From Aristaeella hokkaidonensis (GTDB taxonomy: Bacteria > Bacillota > Clostridia > Christensenellales > Aristaeellaceae), in contig NZ_CP068393.1 in assembly GCF_018128945.1 (NCBI RefSeq), positions 2,046,001 through 2,110,000 of the forward strand: a stretch of 64,000 nucleotides of DNA, written 5' to 3'. Both the position numbers and the translations under genes were made by a program. A model generated the notes under the pieces. It saw only the letters and a list, made by a program, of their open reading frames with translations, searched no databases and was not told where the DNA came from. Position 1 is the stretch's first letter. The number at the start of each line of letters is the position of its first letter. Positions 52,422-60,650 of the stretch are shown here, in pieces.

Positions 52422-52551
52422 GAAAGGGAAAAACAGCGTTTTTCCCTTTATCTTGACAGCTCTGCTGTCAAGATGTACAATCCCCTCATCAAAGGGACAA
52501 AGGCGTCCTTCAGTTTATGCTGAAGGACGTCTTTCTCTTTTTTCGGAGGTT
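52422..52551 (+). promoter_or_regulatory. purF promoter and leader with three stacked hairpins
   Basis: Hairpin AAAGGGAAAAAC-AGC-GTTTTTCCCTTT (52422-52449). Promoter -35 TTGACA (52453-52458), 17-bp spacer, -10 TACAAT (52476-52481), its -35 embedded in the palindrome TCTTGACAG-CTCTG-CTGTCAAGA (52451-52473). Then terminator-like hairpin GGCGTCCTTCAG-TTTATG-CTGAAGGACGTC (52502-52531) followed by TTCTCTTTTTT, ahead of the ribosome site. Confidence 0.75.
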
Positions 52552-52559
52552 CCTGCCTT

Positions 52560-53975
52560 ATGCATGAGGAATGCGGCGTATTCGGTATCTGGTCTCCCGT
52601 CAAACGGGCCGTTCCCCGGGATGTGTACCTCGGCCTTTACGCCCTGCAGCACCGGGGACAGGAAAGCTGCGGCATCGCGGTTTCCTGTGACGGCGTCTTC
52701 CATCACCTGAAGGGCGACGGCCTGGTGGGCGAAGTCTTTGACCGTCCGGGCCTGGACCGCCTGGGCGAGGGCAACATCGCCGTGGGCCACGTCCGCTATT
52801 CCACCACCGGCGGCAAGAACCACAACAACATCCAGCCCATTGTCATCAGCCATATGAAGGGCAACATGGCCCTTGCCCATAACGGGAACCTGGTCAATGC
52901 CCGTTCTCTCCGCTCCCAGCATGAGCTCTGCGGCGGCATCTTCCACGGCACCGCGGATACGGAGACCATCGTCTACACCATCGTGTCCGAGCGCCTGAAG
53001 GTCACCGCCACGGCGGAAGCCGTCTTTCGCACCATGCAGCAGCTTCAGGGTGCCTATTCCTGCACCCTCATGACAGCCACCAAGCTCATTGCCTTCCGGG
53101 ATCCCAACGGTTTCCGTCCCCTCTGCTACGGCAAGACCGCGGACGGTGCCTGGGTGGTCTCCTCCGAGTCCTGCGCCCTGGACGCTGTCGGGGCGAAGCT
53201 CATCCGGGATATCGATCCCGGGGAGATCATCGTCTTCGGCAAGGAAGGCGTGACTTCCGACCGCCGTCTCTGTGGCCAGCAGCGCTCCCTCTGCGTTTTT
53301 GAGTATATCTATTTCGCCCGGCCCGACTCCATCATCGAGGGCGTACCGGTTCACCAGTCCCGGCTCCGCGCCGGCCACTTCCTGGCTAAGGAAAACCCGG
53401 TGGCCGCGGACGTGGTCATCGGCGTGCCGGACTCCGGCATCGACGCCGCCCTGGGCTACTCCCAGGAAAGCGGCATTCCCTACGGCGTGGGTTTCCTGAA
53501 GAACAAGTACATCGGCCGCAGCTTCATTGCCCCAAGCCAAGACATGCGGGAAACCGCCGTCCGCATCAAACTGAACGTCATCGCGGAAACCGTTCGGGAC
53601 AAGCGGGTGGTCCTCATTGACGACTCCATCGTCCGCGGCACCACCAGCGAGCGCATCGTCCGCCTCCTGCGGGAAGCCGGAGCGAAGGAAGTCCATATGC
53701 GCATCTCTTCCCCGCCCTTCCGCTATCCCTGCTTCTTCGGCACGGACGTGGATTCCCGGGAGAACCTGATCGCCTGCCGCCTGAACAGCGTGGAGGAGAT
53801 CGCGAAGGAGATCGGCGCTGATTCCCTCGCCTACCTCTCCGTGGACGCCGCCCACCGCCTCGCCGGGGACACCGGCTGCACCTTCTGCGACGGCTGCTTC
53901 ACCGGCAGGTATCCGATTGATATTCCCGAAGAGCAGGGCAAAAGCAAGTTCGAGCAGCCTATCCAGGAAGAATAA
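52560..53975 (+). CDS. purF: Amidophosphoribosyltransferase PurF
   Basis: A 471-aa enzyme that makes 5-phosphoribosylamine from PRPP and glutamine, first step of purine synthesis. The propeptide MHEE precedes the glutaminase nucleophile Cys5 (CGVFGIW). The PRPP loop VLIDDSIVRGTTS is at 351-363. Cys245, Cys391, Cys443 and Cys446 match the 4Fe-4S ligands of the B. subtilis type. Other purine genes are not adjacent. A terminator-like hairpin in the leader suggests attenuation. Confidence 0.96.
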   Translation: MHEECGVFGIWSPVKRAVPRDVYLGLYALQHRGQESCGIAVSCDGVFHHLKGDGLVGEVFDRPGLDRLGEGNIAVGHVRYSTTGGKNHNNIQPIVISHMKGNMALAHNGNLVNARSLRSQHELCGGIFHGTADTETIVYTIVSERLKVTATAEAVFRTMQQLQGAYSCTLMTATKLIAFRDPNGFRPLCYGKTADGAWVVSSESCALDAVGAKLIRDIDPGEIIVFGKEGVTSDRRLCGQQRSLCVFEYIYFARPDSIIEGVPVHQSRLRAGHFLAKENPVAADVVIGVPDSGIDAALGYSQESGIPYGVGFLKNKYIGRSFIAPSQDMRETAVRIKLNVIAETVRDKRVVLIDDSIVRGTTSERIVRLLREAGAKEVHMRISSPPFRYPCFFGTDVDSRENLIACRLNSVEEIAKEIGADSLAYLSVDAAHRLAGDTGCTFCDGCFTGRYPIDIPEEQGKSKFEQPIQEE

Positions 53976-54002
53976 AAGTGAAGGCCTTTGCCTTCACTTT
54001 TT
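53975..54002 (+). terminator. Terminator of purF
   Basis: AAAAGTGAAGGC-CTTT-GCCTTCACTTTT with a further T-run, immediately at the purF stop. Confidence 0.9.
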
Positions 54003-54011
54003 TCTTCCTGC

Positions 54012-54142
54012 ACTCTACACTCTTCACTCATCACTCTGCACTCTGCATTGCGGCAAGAGCGTGACTGAGGGACGGCCCTGTTGTCACAATTCTTGAAAAG
54101 AATGTGACTACAGGACTGTCCCTTCTGTCACTGCTCTTGCCG
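54012..54142. repeat. ACTCTTC heptamers and GTGAC/GGGACAG element, copy 6
   Basis: Perfect period-7 tract ACTCTAC, ACTCTTC, ACTCATC, ACTCTGC, ACTCTGC (54012-54046), then an element from GCGGCAAGAGCGTGAC (54050) to CACTGCTCTTGCCG (54142). Confidence 0.75.
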
Positions 54143-54227
54143 TTTTATCGCTGTTCCTCACTCCCAGGCATACCCATTTCTCCCAGATAATGGTATAATC
54201 ACTGCAATAGCGTAACGGAGGCTTGAG

Positions 54228-55025
54228 ATGAAGCTGAAAACCATACGGCGCAGGATCGAGACCCCGGGGGGAAAGATGAAAATCATCATCCTGCGGCCGG
54301 AAAAGCAGGAAAAGCCCGTGCCGGGGATCCTATGGATCCACGGCGGTGGATATGTGACGGGCATGGCAGCCATGGTGTTTGTGACCGCGGGCAGCGCGCT
54401 GGCGAAACATTACGGTGCGGTGCTGATCGCCCCGGAATACCGGCGGGCAGTGAAGCATCCCTATCCGGCTGCGCTGGAGGATTGCTACGCGGCGCTTGAA
54501 TATCTGTATAACAACGCGGATGAACTGGGCGTGGACCGGGACCGGATCGTAGTCGGCGGGGAAAGCGCCGGCGGCGGCCTGGCCGCGGCCATCTGCATCT
54601 ATGCCCGGGACAAGGGAGAGATCCCGATCTCTTTCCAGATTCCGCTTTACCCGATGCTGGACTGCAAGGACACGGACTCCTCCCGTCACAGCCACTCCCA
54701 CGGCTGGGGAACCCGCCGGAACCACTGGGGCTGGCATACTTACCTGCGGGACCTGTACGGCACGGACAACGTGCCGCCCTACGCCTCGCCCTCAAGGGAG
54801 ACGAACTACGCGAATCTTCCGCCCTGCTATACCTTTGTGGAAGACGGGGAACCCTTCAGGGATGAAACGGTCACCTACGTGAAGAACCTGAATGATGCCG
54901 GCGTGGAAGCGCATGTGGATGTCTTCCACGGGAACATCCACGGGTTTGATACCATGCGGTGGACAAAGAACGCGAAAAAAGCGAGAAAGAAACTGATACA
55001 AGCGGCGGAAAAATACTTGAAATGA
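54228..55025 (+). CDS. HSL-family alpha/beta hydrolase (esterase)
   Basis: A 265-aa esterase: oxyanion-hole HGGG (residues about 38-41), nucleophile elbow GESAGGG (about 108-114), acid residue in VEDGEPFRDE and catalytic His in IHGFD near the C-terminus. It is the hormone-sensitive-lipase type, acting on short acyl esters. An unusual HSHSHGWGTRRNHWGWH His-rich lid is present. No signal peptide. Ribosome site GGAGG. Confidence 0.88.
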   Translation: MKLKTIRRRIETPGGKMKIIILRPEKQEKPVPGILWIHGGGYVTGMAAMVFVTAGSALAKHYGAVLIAPEYRRAVKHPYPAALEDCYAALEYLYNNADELGVDRDRIVVGGESAGGGLAAAICIYARDKGEIPISFQIPLYPMLDCKDTDSSRHSHSHGWGTRRNHWGWHTYLRDLYGTDNVPPYASPSRETNYANLPPCYTFVEDGEPFRDETVTYVKNLNDAGVEAHVDVFHGNIHGFDTMRWTKNAKKARKKLIQAAEKYLK

Positions 55026-55079
55026 AATATTCGCCAAAGGTGTATTTGATACCAATCCACTTCATAAGGAGAAATATAT

Positions 55080-55526
55080 ATGATCATCCGTGAGGCAACC
55101 CCGGAAGACGCAGAGGCACTGAAGGTTCTGTACTTTGATTACTTAACTAAGTATCCGCCAACAGAGGAACAGGACATGAAAACCTGGAAGGAAATCCTGG
55201 CGGAATATAACAGGGATCCTTACAACTATATCCTCGTCATCGAGGAAGACGGACAGGTGGTTTCCTCCGTTCAGCTGGGAATCATCCGGAGCCTTACGCA
55301 TAACGTGCGACCCTTCGCTGTGGTGGAGAATGTCGCGACCCACGCGGATTACCGGCAGAAGGGCTACGCTTCAGCTTTGCTGCAGAAAGCAGCGGAAATT
55401 GCGAAGGAGTGCAACTGCTATAAGCTGTCCCTGGAAACAGGTTCAAACCGGGAATCCACGCTGAATTTCTACCGGCAGAACGGATTTGCCATTGACGAGA
55501 AGCATTCATGCCTGATGAGACTATAA
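55080..55526 (+). CDS. GNAT-family N-acetyltransferase
   Basis: A 148-aa protein with the GNAT fold. The acetyl-CoA loop HADYRQKGYASALLQKA (about 96-112) has the R/Q-x-x-G-x-A/G pattern, and the C-terminal SNRESTLNFYRQNGF motif is present. It is 54 bp downstream of the esterase and probably co-transcribed. Substrate unknown. Confidence 0.88.
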   Translation: MIIREATPEDAEALKVLYFDYLTKYPPTEEQDMKTWKEILAEYNRDPYNYILVIEEDGQVVSSVQLGIIRSLTHNVRPFAVVENVATHADYRQKGYASALLQKAAEIAKECNCYKLSLETGSNRESTLNFYRQNGFAIDEKHSCLMRL

Positions 55527-55550
55527 ATTCCCTCTTACCTCCTATCCGCA

Positions 55551-55665
55551 ACCTCAATCGTCGCTTCTCGCGCTTGGAGCGCGCTCGCCGCTCGTTTCGG
55601 TTGACTCGTTCGCTTCATTTCGGCTACGCCGACAGTGCACTGCGCTGACATTCAGCTTGCTCCCC
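55551..55665. repeat. Dispersed repeat related to 30891-31009
   Basis: Shares CCTCAATC, CTTGGA, TTTCGG-TGACTCGTTCG, a CACTG-GCT segment and GCTCCCC in the same order with the insert inside element copy 2. Confidence 0.55.
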
Positions 55666-55683
55666 ACGCGGACACTTCGTGTC

Positions 55684-55965
55684 CTTGGTCGAGATGACAA
55701 CGTAGACGTAGCGGAGCGCAAAAACGGGAATGTGACAGCAGGGACAGACCAACTGTCACGGCCAAAGGCTGTGTACAGTTGGTCTGTCCCTCTGTCACAT
55801 GGATGTTCCGATTACGTTCCCGATTACTAACACGCAAGGAGATCCTTCGACGCCCTCGCTGTGCTCGGTTGCTCAGGATGACAGCGTGGGCGCAGCGATT
55901 TACTCATACAGTTTGCATCCGCGGCGGATAATTATGAATTATGAATTATGAATTGTGAATTCTTC
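55684..55965. repeat. GTGAC/GGGACAG copy 7 amid dispersed repeats
   Basis: Copy 7 (55731-55799) is a near-perfect inverted repeat from TGTGACAG to CTGTCACA with 28-nt arms. It is flanked by variants of the GATCCTTCGACG...CAGGATGACA repeat (55841-55882) and an AATTATG tract (55930-55960). No gene in 55527-55998. Confidence 0.7.
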
Positions 55966-55998
55966 TTGTTTTCCGTCTGTACTTTCCGTATGGATTGC

Positions 55999-56028
55999 TT
56001 GACAGTCCTTATGCGCGGAAATTATAAT
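55999..56028 (+). promoter_or_regulatory. Promoter of the T-box transporter operon
   Basis: -35 TTGACA (55999-56004), 18-bp spacer, -10 TATAAT (56023-56028). Start expected near 56035. Confidence 0.88.
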
Positions 56029-56034
56029 ACCGCA

Positions 56035-56297
56035 AAAGCGATGATCAAGGCGAGTAGCCGGATCATGGCGGTGTCCAGAGAGCCCCGTGTATGCTGAAAG
56101 CGGGGAGACCGCCTATCGGTGAAATTCCCCTTGTAGCTTCCCGTTGAAACCAGTATGGCAAGTAGGCGGTGACGGAATGCGGCCGTTATCTTCCGCAGGA
56201 TGGATGTTAGTCCGTCCCTGAGGCCGCAATGGTGCGGCGAACCAAGGTGGTACCACGATGAGTAATCGTCCTTCGGAAGGGTCCGGAGGATTTTTTA
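56035..56297 (+). ncRNA. T-box riboswitch, probably phenylalanine (UUC) specific
   Basis: Stem I has AGTA (56053-56056), AGAGAG and a distal CCCCG/CGGGG hairpin. The specifier loop 3-prime side is GAAATTCC (56121-56128), bounded by CAAGG/CCTTG below. Aligning GAAA-NNN gives TTC (Phe) at 56125-56127; ATT is the alternative. The T-box proper is ACCAAGGTGGTACCACG with UGGU at 56248-56251, which pairs with tRNAs having A73. The terminator stem TCCTTCGGA/TCCGGAGGA (56269-56290) precedes six T. Binding of uncharged tRNA would permit readthrough into the transporter genes. Confidence 0.9.
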
Positions 56298-56374
56298 TTT
56301 CCCGCTTTTCCCTCCCCTGAGGGGAGAAGAGATATGCGATTCCCTATTTTTTCTATATTGAAGGAGGGTTCCCC

Positions 56375-57325
56375 ATGAAAAAGGTAGTTTCCCTGCTGCT
56401 CGTCCTGGCCCTGGTTCTGGGCGTGTGCGCTTTCGCGTCCGCCGAAGACAAGACTTACAACGTTGGCATCCTGCAGCTGATTCAGCATCCCGCGCTGGAT
56501 GCCGCCACCCAGGGCTTTAAAGATGCCCTGACGGAAAAGCTGGGCGACAAGGTTGCCTTTGATGAAGGCAATGCTTCCGGTGACTCCAACAACTGTGCCC
56601 AGATCGCCGGGCAGCTGGTTTCCAAGCAGGTTGATCTGATCATGGCCAACGCCACCCCCGCCATGCTCGCCTGCGCCACCGCCACCGCGGACATCCCGGT
56701 GCTGGCCACCTCCATCACCAACTATGAATCCGCCATGGAAATTGAGCTCACCGAAGACGGCGCCACCGGCCTGAACGTCTCCGGCACCAGCGACCTGGCT
56801 CCCCTGGACGGCCAGGCGGACATGATCAAGGAGCTGTTCCCGGAAGCCAAGACCGTGGGTCTGCTCTACTGCAACGCTGAACCCAACTCCATCTTCCAGA
56901 TCAAGACCATCGAGGGCTACCTGACCGCCCTGGGCCTGGAGTGCAAGCGCTACGGCTTCAACGACTCCAATGACCTGGCTTCTGTTGTGCAGACCGCTAC
57001 CGAGTGCGACGTGCTCTACATCCCCACCGATAACACCGCTGCCGGAAACACCGAAGCCATCGCCAACGTGGTGATCCCCGCCAAGGTTCCGGTCGTCGCC
57101 GGTGAAGAAGGCATCTGCGCCGGCTGCGGCGTCGCCACCCTGACCATCTCCTACTATGACATCGGCTACAAGACCGGTGAAATGGCCTATGACATCCTGG
57201 TGAACGGCGCTGACATCGCGGCCATGCCCATTGCCTATGCTCCCCAGTTCACCAAGAAGTACAACGCCACCAACGCGGCGGAACTGGGCGTCACCATCCC
57301 CGAAGGCTATCTGCCGATTGAATAA
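56375..57325 (+). CDS. ABC substrate-binding protein, TrpX-like (ABC_sub_bind)
   Basis: A 316-aa secreted protein with a signal peptide (cleavage near AFASAED; the C at position 18 does not fit a strong lipobox). The mature domain follows the PF04392 family: VGILQLIQHPALDAATQGFK, PVLATSITNYE, VGLLYCNAEPNS, VVAGEEG. This family includes TrpX, a proposed tryptophan or aromatic amino acid binder. It lies directly behind the T-box; the permease and ATPase follow. Ribosome site GAAGGAGGG. Confidence 0.9.
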   Translation: MKKVVSLLLVLALVLGVCAFASAEDKTYNVGILQLIQHPALDAATQGFKDALTEKLGDKVAFDEGNASGDSNNCAQIAGQLVSKQVDLIMANATPAMLACATATADIPVLATSITNYESAMEIELTEDGATGLNVSGTSDLAPLDGQADMIKELFPEAKTVGLLYCNAEPNSIFQIKTIEGYLTALGLECKRYGFNDSNDLASVVQTATECDVLYIPTDNTAAGNTEAIANVVIPAKVPVVAGEEGICAGCGVATLTISYYDIGYKTGEMAYDILVNGADIAAMPIAYAPQFTKKYNATNAAELGVTIPEGYLPIE

Positions 57326-57339
57326 TCGGTCGTAATAGA

Positions 57340-57432
57340 CGGCAAGAGCCGTGACAGGGGGACAGACCCACAGTCACATTTTCTTCGAAAACAGTGACAG
57401 TGGTTCAGTCCCCAACAGTCACGCCTTTGCCG
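57340..57432. repeat. GTGAC/GGGACAG palindromic element, copy 8
   Basis: From CGGCAAGAGCCGTGAC to GTCACGCCTTTGCCG, centre TTTTCTTCGAAAA. It lies inside the transporter operon between the binding-protein and permease genes. An AATTATG/AATTGTG tract follows (57524-57562). Confidence 0.75.
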
Positions 57433-57579
57433 CAGGCTATCAACAACTCCACCCCTTCTTCAACCGAGGAAGGGGTTCGAGCGTTCTTAATCCGGAACCC
57501 TTTTCCGCCCGCAGGCGATAATAATTATGAATTATGAATTATGAATTATGAATTGTGAATTGAAACCGGAGGTTTTCCC

Positions 57580-58524
57580 TTGAACATTGCACAGCTACTT
57601 AACCAGCTTCCCGGCGCCGTGGCCCAGGGTCTCATCTGGGGCATCATGGCCATCGGGGTCTACATCACCTTCCGCATCCTGGATATCGCGGACCTGACGG
57701 TGGACGGCTCTTTCGCCACCGGCGGCGCCGTCGCGGCGATCCTGATCACCAGCGGCGTCAATCCCTGGCTGGCCACCCTCATCGCCCTTGTGGTGGGTAT
57801 GCTGGCCGGTGCGGTCACCGGCGTCTTCCATACCTCCATGGGCATCCCGGCCATCCTTGCCGGTATCCTGACCCAGCTTGCCCTCTATTCCGTCAACCTG
57901 CGGATCCAGGGCATCGGTACGGATCTCGGTTCCCGGGCCAACGTCCCCATGAGCATCAACAAGTATAAGAACATGCTTGTCTCCCTGCGCAACGTCGGCC
58001 ACATGGCGCTGGATAATCCCATCTGGCTGATGCTCCTGGTCACCCTCGTGCTCATCGGCATCATGTACTGGTTCTTCGGCACGGAATACGGCTGCAGCCT
58101 CCGGGCCGTGGGTTCCAACCAGCAGATGGCCCGGGCCCAGGGGATCAACACCAACACCGGCAAGCTCGTTGGCCTGATGATCAGCAACGGCCTGGTCGCC
58201 TTCTCCGGCGCCCTCATGGCCCAGTACCAGGGCTTCGCGGACGTCTCCATGGGCCGGGGCGCCATCGTCATCGGCCTGGCGGCCGTCATCATCGGCGAGG
58301 TGATCTTCGGCAAGCTCTTCCGGAACTTCGCCCTGAAGCTGCTGGCCGTGTCCCTGGGCGCCATCATCTATTACCTGGTCATCCAGGTGGTGCTGTGGCT
58401 GGGCCTGAACACCGACGACCTGAAGCTGCTCACCGCGCTGGTCGTGGCCGTCTTCCTGGCCATGCCCTACTGGAAAGACCGCATCCTCACCCGGAAGCTG
58501 AAGGGAGGGAAACACCATGGCTGA
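57580..58524 (+). CDS. ABC permease, TrpY-like
   Basis: A 314-aa protein with eight to nine helices of the branched-chain/TrpY permease type (ISNGLVAFSGALMAQYQGFA, VIIGEVIFG). The start is a TTG at 57580 with CCGGAGG 8 nt before; no nearby ATG fits better. The ATPase gene overlaps its end by 8 bp. It imports the amino acid selected by the upstream binding protein. Confidence 0.9.
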   Translation: MNIAQLLNQLPGAVAQGLIWGIMAIGVYITFRILDIADLTVDGSFATGGAVAAILITSGVNPWLATLIALVVGMLAGAVTGVFHTSMGIPAILAGILTQLALYSVNLRIQGIGTDLGSRANVPMSINKYKNMLVSLRNVGHMALDNPIWLMLLVTLVLIGIMYWFFGTEYGCSLRAVGSNQQMARAQGINTNTGKLVGLMISNGLVAFSGALMAQYQGFADVSMGRGAIVIGLAAVIIGEVIFGKLFRNFALKLLAVSLGAIIYYLVIQVVLWLGLNTDDLKLLTALVVAVFLAMPYWKDRILTRKLKGGKHHG

Positions 58525-59323
58525 TGAAATGCTCGTCCTCAAAGACCTGCGGAAAACCTTCAACCCCGGCACCGTCATGCGCAAGATGGCGCTGGCCGGT
58601 GTGGATCTGACCCTCAACAAGGGTGATTTCATTACGGTCATCGGCGGCAACGGCGCCGGCAAGAGCACCATGCTCAACGCCATCGCCGGTACCTTCCAGA
58701 TCGATAACGGCACCATCACCCTCGGCGGACGGGATATCACCCACCTGCCGGAGCATAAGCGCGCCGCCCTCCTGGGCCGCGTCTTCCAGGATCCCATGAC
58801 CGGCACCGCCGCCTCCATGAACATTGAGGAAAACCTGGCCTTGGCTTACCGCCGGGGACAGCACCGCGGCCTCCGCTGGGGCATCTCCGCGAAGGAGCGG
58901 ATCCTGTATAAGGAAAAACTGGCCTCCCTGGACCTGGGCCTGGAAACCCGCATGTCCAGCAAGGTCGGCCTCCTGTCCGGCGGACAGCGCCAGGCCCTGA
59001 CCCTGCTCATGGCCACCCTCCAGAAGCCGGAGCTCCTCCTCCTGGATGAGCACACCGCCGCCCTGGACCCCAAGACTGCGGAAAAGGTTCTGCGCCTCAC
59101 CCGCCACCTGATCGAGGAAAACAACCTCACCGCCCTCATGGTCACCCATAACATGAAGGACGCTCTGGCCCTGGGCAACAGGACCATCATGATGCATGAA
59201 GGCAAGGTCATCCTGGACCTCAACGCCGAACAGAAACAGCACATGACCGTCGAGGATCTCCTCGCCCAGTTCGAAAAGGTCTCCGGCCATGAGCTGGTTA
59301 ATGACAGAATGCTTTTGACCTGA
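58517..59323 (+). CDS. ABC ATPase, TrpZ-like
   Basis: A 268-aa ATPase: Walker A GGNGAGKST (about 44-52), signature LLSGGQRQAL, Walker B LLLLDEHTAALD, switch THN. The E-H-T-A-A-L-D Walker B form is typical of the TrpZ/YtfR-near group. Overlaps the permease by 8 bp. Its stop lies in the loop of a strong hairpin (59300-59341). Confidence 0.92.
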   Translation: MADEMLVLKDLRKTFNPGTVMRKMALAGVDLTLNKGDFITVIGGNGAGKSTMLNAIAGTFQIDNGTITLGGRDITHLPEHKRAALLGRVFQDPMTGTAASMNIEENLALAYRRGQHRGLRWGISAKERILYKEKLASLDLGLETRMSSKVGLLSGGQRQALTLLMATLQKPELLLLDEHTAALDPKTAEKVLRLTRHLIEENNLTALMVTHNMKDALALGNRTIMMHEGKVILDLNAEQKQHMTVEDLLAQFEKVSGHELVNDRMLLT

Positions 59324-59341
59324 GTCAAAGCATTCTGTCAA
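59300..59341. other. Hairpin at the end of the transporter operon
   Basis: GACAGAATGCTTTTGAC-CTGA-GTCAAAGCATTCTGTC with one bulge. No T-run follows, so termination is uncertain; it may protect the 3-prime end. Confidence 0.6.
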
Positions 59342-59387
59342 CTCTAAACTTTTCACTCTTCACTCCTAAACTTCTCATTGGCCGGAA

Positions 59388-59458
59388 TGTGACAGCAGGG
59401 ACAGACCAACTGTCATCATTCCAAAGGAACGTGACAGTTGGTCTGTCCCTCTGTCACA
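59388..59458. repeat. GTGAC/GGGACAG palindromic element, copy 9
   Basis: Arms match copy 7 almost base for base, from TGTGACAG to CTGTCACA, but the loop differs. AATTCTG/AATTGTA heptamers follow at 59502-59539. Confidence 0.8.
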
Positions 59459-59554
59459 TCTTCTCTGCAGCGTCCACGTTGTCTCCCCCGCCGCGGCGGA
59501 TAATTCTGAATTCTGAATTCTGAATTGTAAATTGTAAATGAGGTGTTCCACCGA

Positions 59555-60589
59555 ATGAGTGCCCCTATGGAATTTGTCCGCAAGATGCCCCTTCCCCAGG
59601 AGATCAAGCGGGATTACCCCGCGGATGCCGCCATCCAGGCCATCAAGGAAAACCGGGACCGGGAAATCTCCGATGTGCTGACGGGAAAGGATTCCCGTAT
59701 GCTCCTGATCATCGGCCCCTGCTCCGCGGACCGGGAAGACGCCGTCCTGGAATATATGTCCCGCCTGACGGAAGTGAACCACGAGGTCTGCGAAAAGCTC
59801 CTCATCGTTCCCCGGGTTTATACCAATAAGCCCCGCACCAAGGGCGTGGGCTACAAGGGCATGCTCCACCAGCCGGATCCGGAAAAGAAAGAGGATATGC
59901 TGGCCGGCATCATCGCCATCCGCCAGCTCCATATGCGGGTCATCCGGGAAACCGGCTTCACCTGTGCGGAGGAAATGCTCTATCCCGCCAACTTCAGCTA
60001 TCTTTCCGACCTCCTGGGCTATGTAGCCGTCGGCGCCCGCTCCGTGGAAAACCAGGAGCACCGCCTGGTAGCCAGCGGCCTGGGCATCGCCGTGGGCATG
60101 AAGAACCCCACCGCCGGTGATATCACCGTGATGATGAACTCCATCGCCGCGGCCCAGAGCCCCCAGGAATTCATCTACCGGAACTGGGAAGTCAAAACCA
60201 CAGGCAATCCCCTGGCCCACGCCATCCTGCGGGGCTATGTGGACAGCTTCGGCCGCTCCCATCCCAATTACCATTATGAGAACCTCCGGAACCTGCTGCA
60301 GCTCTACCGGCAGTCCGACCTGGAAAACCCTGCCGTCATCGTGGATACCAACCACAACAACTCCGGCAAGGAATACCTGGAGCAGATCCGCATCTGCAAG
60401 GATGTCATGCACAGCCGCTCCCTCAACCCGGAGATCTCCACCCTGGTCAAAGGCCTCATGGTGGAATCCTACCTGGAGGACGGCGCCCAGAAGGTGGGCG
60501 GCGGCGTATACGGTCAATCCATCACCGACCCCTGCCTCGGCTGGGAAAAGAGCCGCGAGCTCATCTTCCGCCTGGCCGACCTGGTATAA
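59555..60589 (+). CDS. DAHP synthase, class I (AroF/AroG/AroH type)
   Basis: A 344-aa enzyme joining PEP and erythrose 4-phosphate, first step of aromatic amino acid synthesis. Motifs: IIGPCSADREDAV (metal Cys), PRVYTNKPRTKGVGYKGMLH (PEP site), VGARSVENQEHR, VDTNHNNSGK (metal His) and SLNPEIS region. Start at ATG 59555 (GAGGTG); a GTG at 59543 lies within the ribosome site. It follows the T-box transporter set, consistent with an aromatic amino acid theme. Confidence 0.93.
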   Translation: MSAPMEFVRKMPLPQEIKRDYPADAAIQAIKENRDREISDVLTGKDSRMLLIIGPCSADREDAVLEYMSRLTEVNHEVCEKLLIVPRVYTNKPRTKGVGYKGMLHQPDPEKKEDMLAGIIAIRQLHMRVIRETGFTCAEEMLYPANFSYLSDLLGYVAVGARSVENQEHRLVASGLGIAVGMKNPTAGDITVMMNSIAAAQSPQEFIYRNWEVKTTGNPLAHAILRGYVDSFGRSHPNYHYENLRNLLQLYRQSDLENPAVIVDTNHNNSGKEYLEQIRICKDVMHSRSLNPEISTLVKGLMVESYLEDGAQKVGGGVYGQSITDPCLGWEKSRELIFRLADLV

Positions 60590-60597
60590 TAAAAAAA

Positions 60598-60650
60598 GCA
60601 ACTAAATATAGTTGCTCTTCCTAAAAGCAACCAAATATGGTTGCTTTTTT
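60598..60650 (+). terminator. Tandem-hairpin terminator of the DAHP synthase gene
   Basis: GCAACTA-AATA-TAGTTGC (60598-60615) then AAAGCAACCA-AATA-TGGTTGCTTT with a run of T. Two near-identical hairpins in a row. It marks the end of the GC-rich part of the window. Confidence 0.9.

Noticed and set aside
52502..52551. Guanine or PRPP riboswitch before purF
   Set aside because: Only about 20 nt lie between the predicted start and the terminator stem, and no purine or PRPP aptamer core is visible.
56375..59323. Naming the transporter genes trpX, trpY and trpZ
   Set aside because: The family fits, but the T-box leader argues against tryptophan (UGGU, candidate UUC specifier), so no gene symbols were assigned.
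60598..60650. Attachment site at the border of the AT-rich island
   Set aside because: The paired hairpins are a terminator. No integrase, tRNA gene or matching direct repeat is visible within the window.
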